Below are positions 15,519 to 24,552 of a stretch of DNA of 33,301 bases, piece by piece. The translations under genes were made by a program, and so were the position numbers. The DNA lies in NCBI GenBank assembly GCA_036351255.1, contig JAZBOS010000042.1, positions 1 through 33,301 on the forward strand. The letters are read 5' to 3'. The notes under the pieces were generated by a model. It had not been told where the DNA came from. It did no database searches and was given only the letters and a program-made list of their open reading frames with translations. This DNA comes from Bacteroides sp. GTDB taxonomy: Bacteria; Bacteroidota; Bacteroidia; Bacteroidales; UBA7960. How positions within the stretch are numbered: position 1 is the stretch's first letter; the number at the start of each line of letters is the position of its first letter.

Positions 15519-16301
15519 TTATTTGTGGTTTGAAAACAACCAGGGGAGCAGCTCCGGTTCCTTGAAGGCAAAATCCCAGGCATTGTGTCCAACGCCGGGG
15601 TAAAGGGTTAGTTTTACTGTTACACCGGCTTTCAGGTAGGCAGTCAACATTTCTACTGACAGTTCAGGAGGAACCACCGGATCCTCCTCTCCGTGGAAAG
15701 CCCAGACGTTGACATCGCTGACCTTTTCGTTGATCATTTCCGGATTACCTCCGCCACAGATGGGAAATGCGGCGGCAAATAATTCTGGCATGCGGTAAAG
15801 CAGTTCAAAGGTACCCATACCACCCATTGACAACCCGCCCACATAAACCCGCTGCTTATCGACCCAGTCCTCCCTGAGCAAAGATTCGAGCAAACCGATG
15901 GTTAATCTCATAGGTTGAGTTGGCTCGCCGGAAGGGTCAAAAGAAAAAGTGCGCTTGCCCTGATCATTCATTCCAAACCCGACACCGGCCCAGTAAGAAT
16001 CATCGGCACATTGAGGGAACACCACTACGGCAGGGAAATTAGTTCGGTTCTCATCCGATGCAAAAAATTCTGAACCGTGGACCAATTGCTTTTCGTTGTC
16101 AGCACCCCGTTCACCAGCCCCGTGAAGAAATAAGATCAAAGGGTAATTTCCATCCACATCAAAGTTTTCCGGGAACAGGATGCGGTAAGGCAAGGTATCG
16201 TTTTCGGAAATAAAGATTTCCGGTTTATACAAGACTGATGGCTGCGCAATAGATCCCATTAAGGAAAACAATAATAAAGCGGGCAAAAGGATTTTTTTCA
16301 T
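15519..16301 (-). CDS. Exported alpha/beta-hydrolase, PHB-depolymerase/prolyl-oligopeptidase-like esterase
   Basis: From the ATG at 16301 this is a 260-residue protein with a signal peptide (MKKILLPALLLFSLMGSIAQ). An upstream in-frame extension to 16364 is possible but would bury the signal sequence. The catalytic fold shows the oxyanion HGAGERG (60–66), the nucleophile elbow GLSMGG with Ser158, the acid in HGEEDPVVP with Asp207 and the base in GVGHNAWD with His239. All three catalytic residues are therefore intact. Similar proteins in polysaccharide loci act as carbohydrate (CE1-like or acetyl/feruloyl) esterases or phospholipase/carboxylesterases; the substrate here is unknown. It sits between GH3 and GH18. 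A perfect 10-bp AT-rich inverted repeat ends 5 nt before its ATG. Confidence 0.85.
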   Translation of the reverse strand: MKKILLPALLLFSLMGSIAQPSVLYKPEIFISENDTLPYRILFPENFDVDGNYPLILFLHGAGERGADNEKQLVHGSEFFASDENRTNFPAVVVFPQCADDSYWAGVGFGMNDQGKRTFSFDPSGEPTQPMRLTIGLLESLLREDWVDKQRVYVGGLSMGGMGTFELLYRMPELFAAAFPICGGGNPEMINEKVSDVNVWAFHGEEDPVVPPELSVEMLTAYLKAGVTVKLTLYPGVGHNAWDFAFKEPELLPWLFSNHK

Positions 16302-16306
16302 TCGGA

Positions 16307-16348
16307 TTAATTTTGAAGGTTTTTGATCTGTGAGCCTGTCAAAATTAA
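16307..16348. repeat. AT-rich inverted repeat between GH3 and the esterase
   Basis: TTAATTTTGA at 16307–16316 and its perfect complement TCAAAATTAA at 16339–16348 flank a 22-nt spacer that can add three more pairs (AGG with CCT). On the minus strand the 3' arm ends 5 nt before the esterase ATG. No U tract follows. It could be an operator, an RNA structure that affects translation, or an mRNA-stability element; nothing visible decides between these. Confidence 0.45.
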
Positions 16349-16364
16349 CCAATTTCAGAAACAA

Positions 16365-18659
16365 TTAATGCTGCCAGCTTATCAATGCCGTTTTTACATC
16401 CCTTGAGTTGCCACCGACCATGATGATAAACTCCCCTGGCTCCCAGTCGTATTCGAGCTGGGCATTGTAAAACTTAAGGTCTTCAGGAGTAAGTGTAAAA
16501 GATATAACACGGGTTTCCCCTGCTTTCAGGAATATCTTTTGAAAGCCTTTGAGTTCTTTCACAGGCCGTGTGACGCTGCCCACAATGTCGCGGACATAGA
16601 GTTGAACCACCTCTGCCCCATCATATAGCCCTTCGTTGGTAAGGGAAATGGAGACCTGAAGCTCCTCTTCCCCATTCAGTTCAGTTTTGTCCAGTTTCAT
16701 GTCCCCATACGTGAATTTAGAATAACTGAGGCCAAAACCAAAGGGATATAATGGCTCGTTGGTGACATCAAGGTAATTCGTGCGGAATTTCCTGAACCAA
16801 GGCGTTTCCCCCAGCGGTCTACCGGTGTTTTTATGGTTATAATAGATGGGCACCTGGCCAAGTTTTTGAGGAAAGGTGGATGGGAGTTTTCCGGAAGGGT
16901 TGACATCGCCGAAGATCACATCGGCAATTGCATTTCCTGCCTGGGTGCCTCCGAACCAGACGTTCAGAATGGCAGGGATGTTTTCGTGTTCCCAGGTTAT
17001 GGTTAGCGGTCGCCCGGTAAATAACACGAGTATGATAGGTTTACCTGTTTCTGAGAGGTCCCGGAGCAGGGCTTGCTGCCCCTCGGGAAGGTTGATATCC
17101 GTTCTGCTGGCACTTTCACCGCTCATCTCGGCAGGTTCACCCACCACTGCCACGATGACATCACTCTTAAGGGCTGCTGCGACAGCCTCGGCTCTCATCT
17201 GTTCAGCAGTTCGGGTCGAATCGAAGGTAATTATCCCCCTGGTGGCGGTACGGCGATCGAGGTCAGGATCGTCAACAAGGTTGCTACCTTTGGCATAGAG
17301 AATTTCAGCCCTGTCTCCCAGGACCTGATGGAAACCTTCAATAACGGTAACCGATTGATCGTGGTTGACGCCAACACTCCATGTTCCTGCCATATTTTGA
17401 CGGCTGTTGGCCAGGGGACCGATCAGGGCGATGGTACCCTTCTTCTGTAGGGGTAAAAGCTGATCTTCATTTTTCAATAGCACAAAAGTTTCGGCAGCGG
17501 TTTCCCGGGCCACTTGAAGGTGCTCTGGTGTAAATATCTGGGTTTGTGCACGCCCGGTGTCACAATAACGATAAGGATCTTCAAAAAGGCCCAGTTTATA
17601 TTTTGCTTCAAGGATCCTTCGGCAGGCTATGTTGATTTGCCCTTCATTGACTATCCCTTTTTCAAGGGAACTAGTAAGAGTTTTCAAGAAGCTTTCACCG
17701 ACCATATCCAAATCCACCCCGGCATTCAATGCCAATGCTGAAACCGTTTGCAAGTCACCCATTCCGTGTTCCATCATTTCCATGATGGAGGTGTAATCGG
17801 AAACCACAAATCCCCCAAATCCCCATTGGTTGCGAAGCACCTCAGTCATCAGCCAGCGGTTTCCGGAGGCAGGTATCCCATTCACCTCATTGAAAGCAGT
17901 CATGACGCTGCCAGCCCCAGCTTCTATTGCCGATTTAAAAGGTGGAAAATAATCGTTGTACATACGGATTTGGCTCATATCAACCGTATTGTAATCCAGT
18001 CCGGCTTCGGCTGCTCCGTATAAGGCAAAGTGCTTGGCACATGAGAGCATCGTATTGTGAAAGGCGAGGTCCTCTCCCTGGTAGCCATGCACAAAGGCTT
18101 CAGCAAAACGAGAGGCCAGGTAGGGGTCTTCTCCCGGGCTCTCGGCAATACGTCCCCAACGCGGGTCGCGGGTGATATCCAACATTGGAGAAAATGTCCA
18201 GCTGATGCCGTCGGCCGTAGCTTCAATAGCAGAAATGCGGGCGATTTGCCGGATCAGGTCCATATCGAAGCTGGCAGCCAGCCCAAGTGGAATCGGAAAG
18301 CCTGTTTTGTAGCCGTGTATGACATCCAGGCCAAACAAAAGGGGGATTCCCAACCTGCTTTCTTCCACAGCCACCCTTTGCATCTCACGAATCTTTTCCG
18401 GGGACCGCACATTGAATATAGCACCCACCTTCCCTTCCTGTATCCTGGTGCCAATCACTGATGCCCTGGCTTCCCCTGTAACGATCCCTTCATAACCAGG
18501 CAAAAGGTTCAGTTGGCCAATCTTTTCTTCCAGGGTCATTTGTTTCAACAGGGAATCCAGGAAGTCATTCATTGCGGGTTGGTTGTTTTCGGGCTCCCCA
18601 AGATTACATGCAAACAACAGAAGAGAAAAAGCAAGAAGGGCTATCAGTTTAATTTTCAT
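16365..18659 (-). CDS. GH3 beta-glucosidase, lipoprotein (BglX-like)
   Basis: This is a 764-residue retaining beta-glucosidase with a type II signal peptide (lipobox LFAC, Cys18), so it is membrane-anchored and periplasmic or surface-exposed. The GH3 N-terminal barrel shows LLFGLDVIHGYKTGFP, then SPMLDITRDPRWGRIAES (about 157–174), KHF (209–211) and the nucleophile motif VVSDYTSI with Asp288. The second domain carries VVGEPAEMSGESASR, and a C-terminal fibronectin-type-III-like domain covers about 670–745. The start is the ATG at 18659; a TTG two codons earlier is less likely. It lies directly downstream of the GH94/GH35 genes but after a probable terminator. Given that context, sophorose (beta-1,2) is a likely substrate, as for characterised sophorose-preferring GH3 enzymes of Bacteroidota. 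The sequence motifs alone say only GH3 beta-glucosidase. Confidence 0.93.
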   Translation of the reverse strand: MKIKLIALLAFSLLLFACNLGEPENNQPAMNDFLDSLLKQMTLEEKIGQLNLLPGYEGIVTGEARASVIGTRIQEGKVGAIFNVRSPEKIREMQRVAVEESRLGIPLLFGLDVIHGYKTGFPIPLGLAASFDMDLIRQIARISAIEATADGISWTFSPMLDITRDPRWGRIAESPGEDPYLASRFAEAFVHGYQGEDLAFHNTMLSCAKHFALYGAAEAGLDYNTVDMSQIRMYNDYFPPFKSAIEAGAGSVMTAFNEVNGIPASGNRWLMTEVLRNQWGFGGFVVSDYTSIMEMMEHGMGDLQTVSALALNAGVDLDMVGESFLKTLTSSLEKGIVNEGQINIACRRILEAKYKLGLFEDPYRYCDTGRAQTQIFTPEHLQVARETAAETFVLLKNEDQLLPLQKKGTIALIGPLANSRQNMAGTWSVGVNHDQSVTVIEGFHQVLGDRAEILYAKGSNLVDDPDLDRRTATRGIITFDSTRTAEQMRAEAVAAALKSDVIVAVVGEPAEMSGESASRTDINLPEGQQALLRDLSETGKPIILVLFTGRPLTITWEHENIPAILNVWFGGTQAGNAIADVIFGDVNPSGKLPSTFPQKLGQVPIYYNHKNTGRPLGETPWFRKFRTNYLDVTNEPLYPFGFGLSYSKFTYGDMKLDKTELNGEEELQVSISLTNEGLYDGAEVVQLYVRDIVGSVTRPVKELKGFQKIFLKAGETRVISFTLTPEDLKFYNAQLEYDWEPGEFIIMVGGNSRDVKTALISWQH

Positions 18660-18686
18660 AGGCAAAGTAAGATTTTCAAAAAAAGG

Positions 18687-18718
18687 AAGGTTTTCTAAAA
18701 TTTCTGGTTGAAAACCTT
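18687..18718 (-). terminator. Probable rho-independent terminator after the GH94 gene
   Basis: A perfect 9-bp stem (AAGGTTTTC with GAAAACCTT) encloses a 14-nt loop. On the minus strand it is followed after two C residues by seven consecutive T. It lies 17 nt after the stop of GH94 at 18735 and 28 nt before the GH3 start at 18659. The stem is AT-rich and the loop long, so it may be leaky. It suggests that the GH94 operon ends here and GH3 starts a separate unit. Confidence 0.5.
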
Positions 18719-18734
18719 AGTCCTTTCACTGACA

Positions 18735-21700
18735 TTACATTTTTATCTCAAGTATATTTCCTGATGATTGCAGCAATTCCACCAAATTTTCAATCCGAAT
18801 AACAGCCCCACCCTTACGGTACTGGTTGTCTTCCCTGGAGAAAGAAATCTCCTTGCCGTTGAGTCTGATGGTTTGTGGGCCGCAGCAATCCGTGGTAATT
18901 CGGTAACGGATCTGAATGTCACGGCTCATTAGTTTTAGCGAGGCTGACAAGCCGTTAAAGGAAAGGGGCATTACGGGGTCAAGAATGAGGTTCCCGGAAT
19001 CGATCCGGATGCCCAGCAACCTGGAAACGATGATTCCTATAAAAATCCCAGGTCCGCTGGAGTAGACTCTCCAGCCGCCCCTGAAGGTCCATTTCCCGGT
19101 GTGTATCTCATGGTAACGTTCATCAGCTTCATAGCGGCTTTTGAAAATAATGTCAGAGCTACTGTAATAGCAGTTCGACTGCCTGGTATCGCCTTGGGGG
19201 ACGACCTTCCGGTAACCTACCGGGATAGCTTGGCGGAGGGCCTTTACAAAGGCTTCTGCCCTACCTGTCCTGGCCAGTGATTCGGCATAACGAATATGTT
19301 CGTGAATATACATCAGGCCTATTTCCCTACCGAAAAAGGTGCTGCTCTCAGCCCGTTGGAAAAGGGTCTGTACCCCGCCACTATACTTCAGCGGACGGTC
19401 CATTAATCTGGCGCCATCGGGGCCTTTTAGATGCTTTTCAATTATTTCTTGATGATGTTCTGCTTGTTCCCTGGTAAAGATCCCGCTGATCACACCCCGT
19501 TCCATGGGGAGGATACTATAATGAATGCCGGTCTTCTTGTCGGTTGGGTGCAGGAGCACACTGATGCTTCCATCAGGTTCCAGCAGTCCATAACCTGCCA
19601 CAATGCCATCCTTCACCAGGTGCCGATTAAAATCAGAACGGATCCTTTCACAGATTTTTCGGAGGAAATCCGCCTGCCCAAGGTCTCCTGATCTTTCCAG
19701 AACTCCTGCCCATTGCATAAATGCCTGATAGTTCATTTCGACTGTCCAGGAAGAGATCATGCGGGCTGCCAGTTCCTCGCTGACAGGCTGTAGAGAGTCG
19801 TTCCAGTCACCTCCCCCGAAGGGGACTAAGGCCTTGCCTGGAATAAAAGAGGCCATAATCAATTTGACCAGTCGGTCGAGGTGCTCTTTCAGAGGCGTAC
19901 TTTCAGCGTGTTTACTACCCTTTTCGTGGTAATACGGCAAAACCTCCCCAAGAAAATCAAAGTCACCCGTAACATCAATGTATTGTGCCAGAGCAATGAT
20001 GGTCCAGTAAATGATATCGCCGTGGGCTTCATGGGCTCGGATGTTATTGTAGCTGTCGAACATCCACCACTGTGGCCAACCACCATCAGGGTTTTGATTA
20101 GAAAAAATGGTGCACAGCAATTGACGGGCTGCATCTGTTCTGCCAAGATTGAGCAACAGATCGACAGGACCCTGAGAAACATCACGCGTTCCCCATGCAG
20201 CACCCCCGAATTGCTCCAGTCCGTATGGGGTGAGGTAGTGTGTCAAGGCATTCATCCCAAACCAGGGAAGAATCTCACTGATGGCAAGGATATCCTGCTG
20301 ATCACTTTTGAGGTTCAGGCCCAAAGAAAGGTCTTTCCATGCCTCTCTGGCTTTGAGGCAGTCCTTTGCAAATTGCTGATCAGCATCTTCAAATAACACT
20401 AATGTGGCAGGCTTAACAACTTCCCCAATAATACTCATTGAAAAGGCTGAAGATTCCTTCACTTCAAAAACAAAAAGATCCTGGCAGGTGCGCTTTCCAT
20501 CCAGGCGGAGTAATTCATCATTTCCTGCTGAAATCTTTTGATCCTTGCCCTGGACAATCATCCTGAATTGTGCCCTTGGAAACTTCTCAGCCATCAGACT
20601 TGCTAGTCCAGGTTTGAGGATGTATTGAAAAGGTTGTTCAGCCTGATTGGTTTGCCAGTTAATCCCATCCTCAAAATGATGGGAAACAAGGATGCAAGGC
20701 TTATCTCCATTGATTACCCTAAAGTCCAGATTCACCTGGGGGCTATTTGGTGAGGTCCAGCTGCGGACCTGAAAAACCTGATGGTCTGATTTGTAAATCC
20801 ACCGGCAATGATTAAGGCCCATTTCGAATGCAGAAGGAACTCCAAGCAGGGAATAGTTTTCCCCCTGCTTGATAAAAATTCTTTGTCCAGCTTCAGAAGC
20901 CTGGTTAAACTGATTGGAGTAAATGGAAAATAATACGTTGAAATTGGTATTACCCTGGGTCAGGTGTGCATTGAAGATCCCACAAGCAAATGGATTGGTA
21001 GACATAATGCTTTCATCAGGCAGGAGGCCAGCATTGGCTTGCATGATGTGTCCGTGGGGACGGTCAGTACGGATTTCCTTGGCTTTTAGGACTACATGAT
21101 CAGCGTCACCTTTAAAGAAAGAAAGTAACTGTCCGTTTTCCCATTCGGCATGCCTTCTTTCACTACCAAAGAATTCATTCACATCTTCTTCGGTCAGGTC
21201 ATCAACCGGTAAATAGGTTGGTGCATCAAAATAACTGCAGGAAGGGTTTCTCCAGTCTCCTTCACCAGTTTCAAAAGCAATATTTCCCTTTTCAGGAAAA
21301 ACATTTCTTAACCTGACCAAGTCTTTTAAGGAGGTAGCCTCAGGATGGTCTTCGATATAAGATGCTAAAAAAATACTAAAATGTTTTTGTCCTGGTTTCA
21401 AAACAAAGGGTCTTTCCTGTAAAGCCAACACCGAAGATTCTCCGGCGTATTCACCTCCCAGCCTTTTGGTCAGTAATCCTTCTGGAATTCCTGTTTCACG
21501 AAAAGTTTTCCCAAAGAACTGCATCCCATCAACACTTGCAGCTTCAGCCCCATTGTTGCAAGCGAGCATCAGCCAGGGGTGACCCACCGACTGTTTCATA
21601 TTTTGACGACAGCAAATAACCGGTCCATAATGCTCATCTTCAAGCACCAGACGTTCAATATACTGGCTTACATAATATTCATTGACCGTGCCAGCCTGGG

Positions 21701-22079
21701 CATCCCTTAATCCAGCGTCTTGAATAAAAAACAGATCGATTTCAACTTCCTTTTCATTATGGTTGCGAATGCTTACCACCCACTGCCATTCTGTTTTATT
21801 CTGAGCCAGGGCCATGGTGCATTGGTATTCCAAACCTTCCCATTGTCCGCGAGAAAAATACTTGTTGTTTTCAAGTTTAAACTGGCTTTTGCTTTCAGGC
21901 CCGGTGAGTGCTGTAAATGTGTATGGCTTTTTTCGGTTTCGCAGATACAGACTTGTACCTGAACGTGCATAAAGGCTTGTCTTTCTCAGGTTGACTCTAA
22001 CTTTTCCTGTTTTAATACTTTCTACAGAGCCATTTTCAAGGAATCCGACAGACAGGCCGACATCATTGCTGATTTTCAT
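18735..22079 (-). CDS. GH94 phosphorylase, probable 1,2-beta-oligoglucan (sophoro-oligosaccharide) phosphorylase
   Basis: This is a 1114-residue cytoplasmic enzyme without a signal peptide. It is predicted to phosphorolyse beta-1,2-gluco-oligosaccharides to alpha-glucose-1-phosphate and a shortened chain. The GH94 order is visible: long N-terminal beta-sandwich regions (about 1–570), then the (alpha/alpha)6 domain with PYGLEQFGGAAWGTRDVSQGP (about 619–637), PDGGWPQWWMF, and the catalytic-acid motif FGGGDWNDSLQP with Asp758. GGWRVYSSGPGIF follows near the C-terminus. Cellobiose and chitobiose phosphorylases are about 800 residues, whereas this length and layout match the described 1,2-beta-oligoglucan phosphorylases of about 1100 residues. 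The start is the ATG at 22079, only 4 nt after the stop of the GH35-like gene; a TTG at 22091 would overlap it. Tight coupling with a GH35-like enzyme and nearby GH144 genes supports the substrate call. Confidence 0.87.
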   Translation of the reverse strand: MKISNDVGLSVGFLENGSVESIKTGKVRVNLRKTSLYARSGTSLYLRNRKKPYTFTALTGPESKSQFKLENNKYFSRGQWEGLEYQCTMALAQNKTEWQWVVSIRNHNEKEVEIDLFFIQDAGLRDAQAGTVNEYYVSQYIERLVLEDEHYGPVICCRQNMKQSVGHPWLMLACNNGAEAASVDGMQFFGKTFRETGIPEGLLTKRLGGEYAGESSVLALQERPFVLKPGQKHFSIFLASYIEDHPEATSLKDLVRLRNVFPEKGNIAFETGEGDWRNPSCSYFDAPTYLPVDDLTEEDVNEFFGSERRHAEWENGQLLSFFKGDADHVVLKAKEIRTDRPHGHIMQANAGLLPDESIMSTNPFACGIFNAHLTQGNTNFNVLFSIYSNQFNQASEAGQRIFIKQGENYSLLGVPSAFEMGLNHCRWIYKSDHQVFQVRSWTSPNSPQVNLDFRVINGDKPCILVSHHFEDGINWQTNQAEQPFQYILKPGLASLMAEKFPRAQFRMIVQGKDQKISAGNDELLRLDGKRTCQDLFVFEVKESSAFSMSIIGEVVKPATLVLFEDADQQFAKDCLKAREAWKDLSLGLNLKSDQQDILAISEILPWFGMNALTHYLTPYGLEQFGGAAWGTRDVSQGPVDLLLNLGRTDAARQLLCTIFSNQNPDGGWPQWWMFDSYNNIRAHEAHGDIIYWTIIALAQYIDVTGDFDFLGEVLPYYHEKGSKHAESTPLKEHLDRLVKLIMASFIPGKALVPFGGGDWNDSLQPVSEELAARMISSWTVEMNYQAFMQWAGVLERSGDLGQADFLRKICERIRSDFNRHLVKDGIVAGYGLLEPDGSISVLLHPTDKKTGIHYSILPMERGVISGIFTREQAEHHQEIIEKHLKGPDGARLMDRPLKYSGGVQTLFQRAESSTFFGREIGLMYIHEHIRYAESLARTGRAEAFVKALRQAIPVGYRKVVPQGDTRQSNCYYSSSDIIFKSRYEADERYHEIHTGKWTFRGGWRVYSSGPGIFIGIIVSRLLGIRIDSGNLILDPVMPLSFNGLSASLKLMSRDIQIRYRITTDCCGPQTIRLNGKEISFSREDNQYRKGGAVIRIENLVELLQSSGNILEIKM

Positions 22080-22083
22080 TGGC

Positions 22084-24516
22084 TTACGCAAGTTTAATTT
22101 TAAGAACCATTTCCTGCTGATGGTGATGTTTATAATTTAATACATACCGGTCCTGAACTAGGATTGAGTCAAGTACCTCATCATTCAGGGAGGCTTTGAT
22201 TATCCGTTCGACCTGAACCCCTTCAAACACCATTTCTCCCAACAGGTCTCGCTCACCAAACAAAGTGATTTCAATCAGTCCATCTTCAACGGCAACATTA
22301 AGGATATCAGAAGTACAATGCAGTAACTCCAGTCCTGTGATAATTTCCAAACCCACCGGGCACAGAATCCCATAGAGTGGCGGCCAAATCGTTTTCTCTC
22401 CTGAAAAAGGGATATTAATCCGTTCACCAGATTTAGGATGCGAATAGGTTACGTGCCCGGTTTTTGCCTCATTGTAATAATTCCCCACAAAAAGGACAGA
22501 AGAAGATTGTGGAGTAAAACGTTGCCTAACTGAAAGGTCATCATTACTTGTAAAAGCATTGGATATCCTGGCACCGGATTTTTCAAGCAATGCCTTATAA
22601 ACTGGTTTATGTCCCTCAGTATCAAAACCGAGCCAGGTACCTAGATGAAGCATCTTCCCTTTGCCCAGGTTTTTTTCAAACCCACAAGGAGCACCGGAAA
22701 GAGTTCGGGCAATTATTTTAGCATTTGACAGAGTATTTTCATCAAAAACCATTTGGGGATTGGCACACTTGATATCCCTTAAGCCAAGGACATCAATAAG
22801 GGGTGAATCAATGACAAATTTCCCTGAAGGCTTTATGGAGATAGCATCGCGCAAAATAGTGCAGGGATTTTGTGACATCTCTCTGTCGGGCAAATGAGGG
22901 AAAATGACCAGGTGACCTCCCGCCTTGGTGTAATTCATCAAAACCTGTTGTTCCCTTGCATCCATTTCATCGGTCGCGAAGGCCCATACTTGCTTGTATT
23001 TTTCTAATCCGGCAGCTTCCACCTGGCTTAGGTCAGCCATATCGTAATCGACATTGAGTAGCTGAAGAACTTTCAGCAGTCCGTCGAAATAGGCTGGCCG
23101 GCGGATGGCTGAAGGGACAAAAGAAAGAGCACTAGCGCCTGTTTCGGGGCGTTCCAGTTCGGATGCATAATAAGGCGGATAAAAAAGGACACAAATTTCT
23201 GCCCTGCGCCTGGCCTCTACAATGAGGTTTTCCATAAAATCCACTATACGACTCATCCTTTTCACCAATGGGAAGGCGTTGGATTTTTCTCCTTCAGCTG
23301 TCAGGGGCGTAAACCAATAAAAGGTATCCCCAGAATAGCCCTTCCTTTCGGGATTGCGCCCCTGGGAGAACATATAGTAGTTCCATCCCATTATCCCGTT
23401 GGAAATGCTGGCCTTATAGAAAAGCTCCATTTCACGGGGATTGGTGACAACATGATATTCACGTGACCCGCTTTGAAACTCAGCAGCGAAAAGGTGCTTA
23501 TTACCCTGCGTGGCACTGGTGATATCATTGATGATGCGGTCGTCATGCATATTCCTGTAAGAAAGGAACTCTGGGATATGATCTACCCCAAAACTAAGTT
23601 CACTCTTTTCACCATACAGGTCCTGGTACATAGTAATATTCACCGGGAATTCGTATCCATGGCCATAAATCCAGCCCGGGAGATTATGGTATACGGGGAC
23701 GGTAATTCCCCGGTCCCTGGCCATACGAATCAGCATCCTCAGGTACTCTCCATAATAAGTACGCCAGAAACGATGCCACTCATGGTCCCTGCTTCTGTCG
23801 CCCCGGGATTCATAGGGAAGGTTGCCATCAGGAGGAAGTTCAATCTGATCAAAACTATCAAAGTCAGTTCCCCATAGTTCATTCATTTGCTGAACACTTG
23901 AAAATCTGTTTTTTAGATATTGACGGAACCTTCCCCTAACAGGGCCTGAATAGTCAGCCTGATGGGCGAGCCAGGAAAACAAGCCAATCTCATTACAGAT
24001 CTGCATCAAAATAACCGGCCCACCAGCACGCATCTCATACCCACTGATCAGTGGCAAGACTTGGTCGTACCATAAGGTAAGATTTTGAAGATACGCGGGA
24101 TGGAACAAAGACACGCCCTCACTGGAAACAGCCTCTCCCCGGCTGTTATGCATCCGTACACTGGTCCCATTATTATCCAGAAACCAATCAGGCAGCCCAG
24201 CCCCTCTAAACTCAGCCAAAATAAAAGGGCCAGGTTTAACGATACAAGTCAAACCATGCGCTTTGCATAATTCGAGCCAGCCTACCAGATCACGCTCAGG
24301 CAGGGAGTCCCCTTTAAAGTCAAAAAATCCTTCTTCCGGCTCATGCCAAGCCCAAGGGACGTATGAGCTTACGGTTTTCAGACCAGCCTCCCTGGCTGCC
24401 TGAAGATGCTTTTCCCAATATTCCCGCTTAATCCTGAAATAATGAATCTCACCTGAGTTCAGGAAGGTCTTGCGGTTATTAGAAACAAAATTTTTATCTT
24501 CAATTCGAAACGTCAT
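22084..24516 (-). CDS. GH35-like enzyme, candidate beta-1,2-glucosyltransferase (not a typical beta-galactosidase)
   Basis: This is an 810-residue clan GH-A protein without a signal peptide, so cytoplasmic. The barrel starts with LNSGEIHYFRIKREYW (about 19–34) and VSSYVPWAWHEPEEGFFDF (49–67), typical of GH35. Acid/base Glu176 lies in QICNEIG and the probable nucleophile Glu346 in LFAAEFQSGS. A beta-galactosidase trimerisation-like domain appears around 430–600, followed by C-terminal beta domains. Glu102 lies in PGPFILAEFRG. In the characterised Ignavibacterium album GH35 beta-1,2-glucosyltransferase (IALB_1185), as I recall it, Glu102 shapes the sophorose site and Glu343 is the catalytic residue, so numbering and context agree well. 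It is coupled to GH94 (4-nt gap) and follows the sugar symporter by 36 nt. An annotation pipeline would probably call it beta-galactosidase; the context argues against that. Hydrolysis versus transglycosylation needs assay. Confidence 0.82.
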   Translation of the reverse strand: MTFRIEDKNFVSNNRKTFLNSGEIHYFRIKREYWEKHLQAAREAGLKTVSSYVPWAWHEPEEGFFDFKGDSLPERDLVGWLELCKAHGLTCIVKPGPFILAEFRGAGLPDWFLDNNGTSVRMHNSRGEAVSSEGVSLFHPAYLQNLTLWYDQVLPLISGYEMRAGGPVILMQICNEIGLFSWLAHQADYSGPVRGRFRQYLKNRFSSVQQMNELWGTDFDSFDQIELPPDGNLPYESRGDRSRDHEWHRFWRTYYGEYLRMLIRMARDRGITVPVYHNLPGWIYGHGYEFPVNITMYQDLYGEKSELSFGVDHIPEFLSYRNMHDDRIINDITSATQGNKHLFAAEFQSGSREYHVVTNPREMELFYKASISNGIMGWNYYMFSQGRNPERKGYSGDTFYWFTPLTAEGEKSNAFPLVKRMSRIVDFMENLIVEARRRAEICVLFYPPYYASELERPETGASALSFVPSAIRRPAYFDGLLKVLQLLNVDYDMADLSQVEAAGLEKYKQVWAFATDEMDAREQQVLMNYTKAGGHLVIFPHLPDREMSQNPCTILRDAISIKPSGKFVIDSPLIDVLGLRDIKCANPQMVFDENTLSNAKIIARTLSGAPCGFEKNLGKGKMLHLGTWLGFDTEGHKPVYKALLEKSGARISNAFTSNDDLSVRQRFTPQSSSVLFVGNYYNEAKTGHVTYSHPKSGERINIPFSGEKTIWPPLYGILCPVGLEIITGLELLHCTSDILNVAVEDGLIEITLFGERDLLGEMVFEGVQVERIIKASLNDEVLDSILVQDRYVLNYKHHHQQEMVLKIKLA

Positions 24517-24552
24517 ATACCATTGATTAGTGTTTTTGAAATAAACAAGTCA

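Noticed and set aside
18735..22079. Cellobiose phosphorylase
   Set aside because: The protein is about 300 residues longer than cellobiose phosphorylases and lies in a beta-1,2-glucan context.
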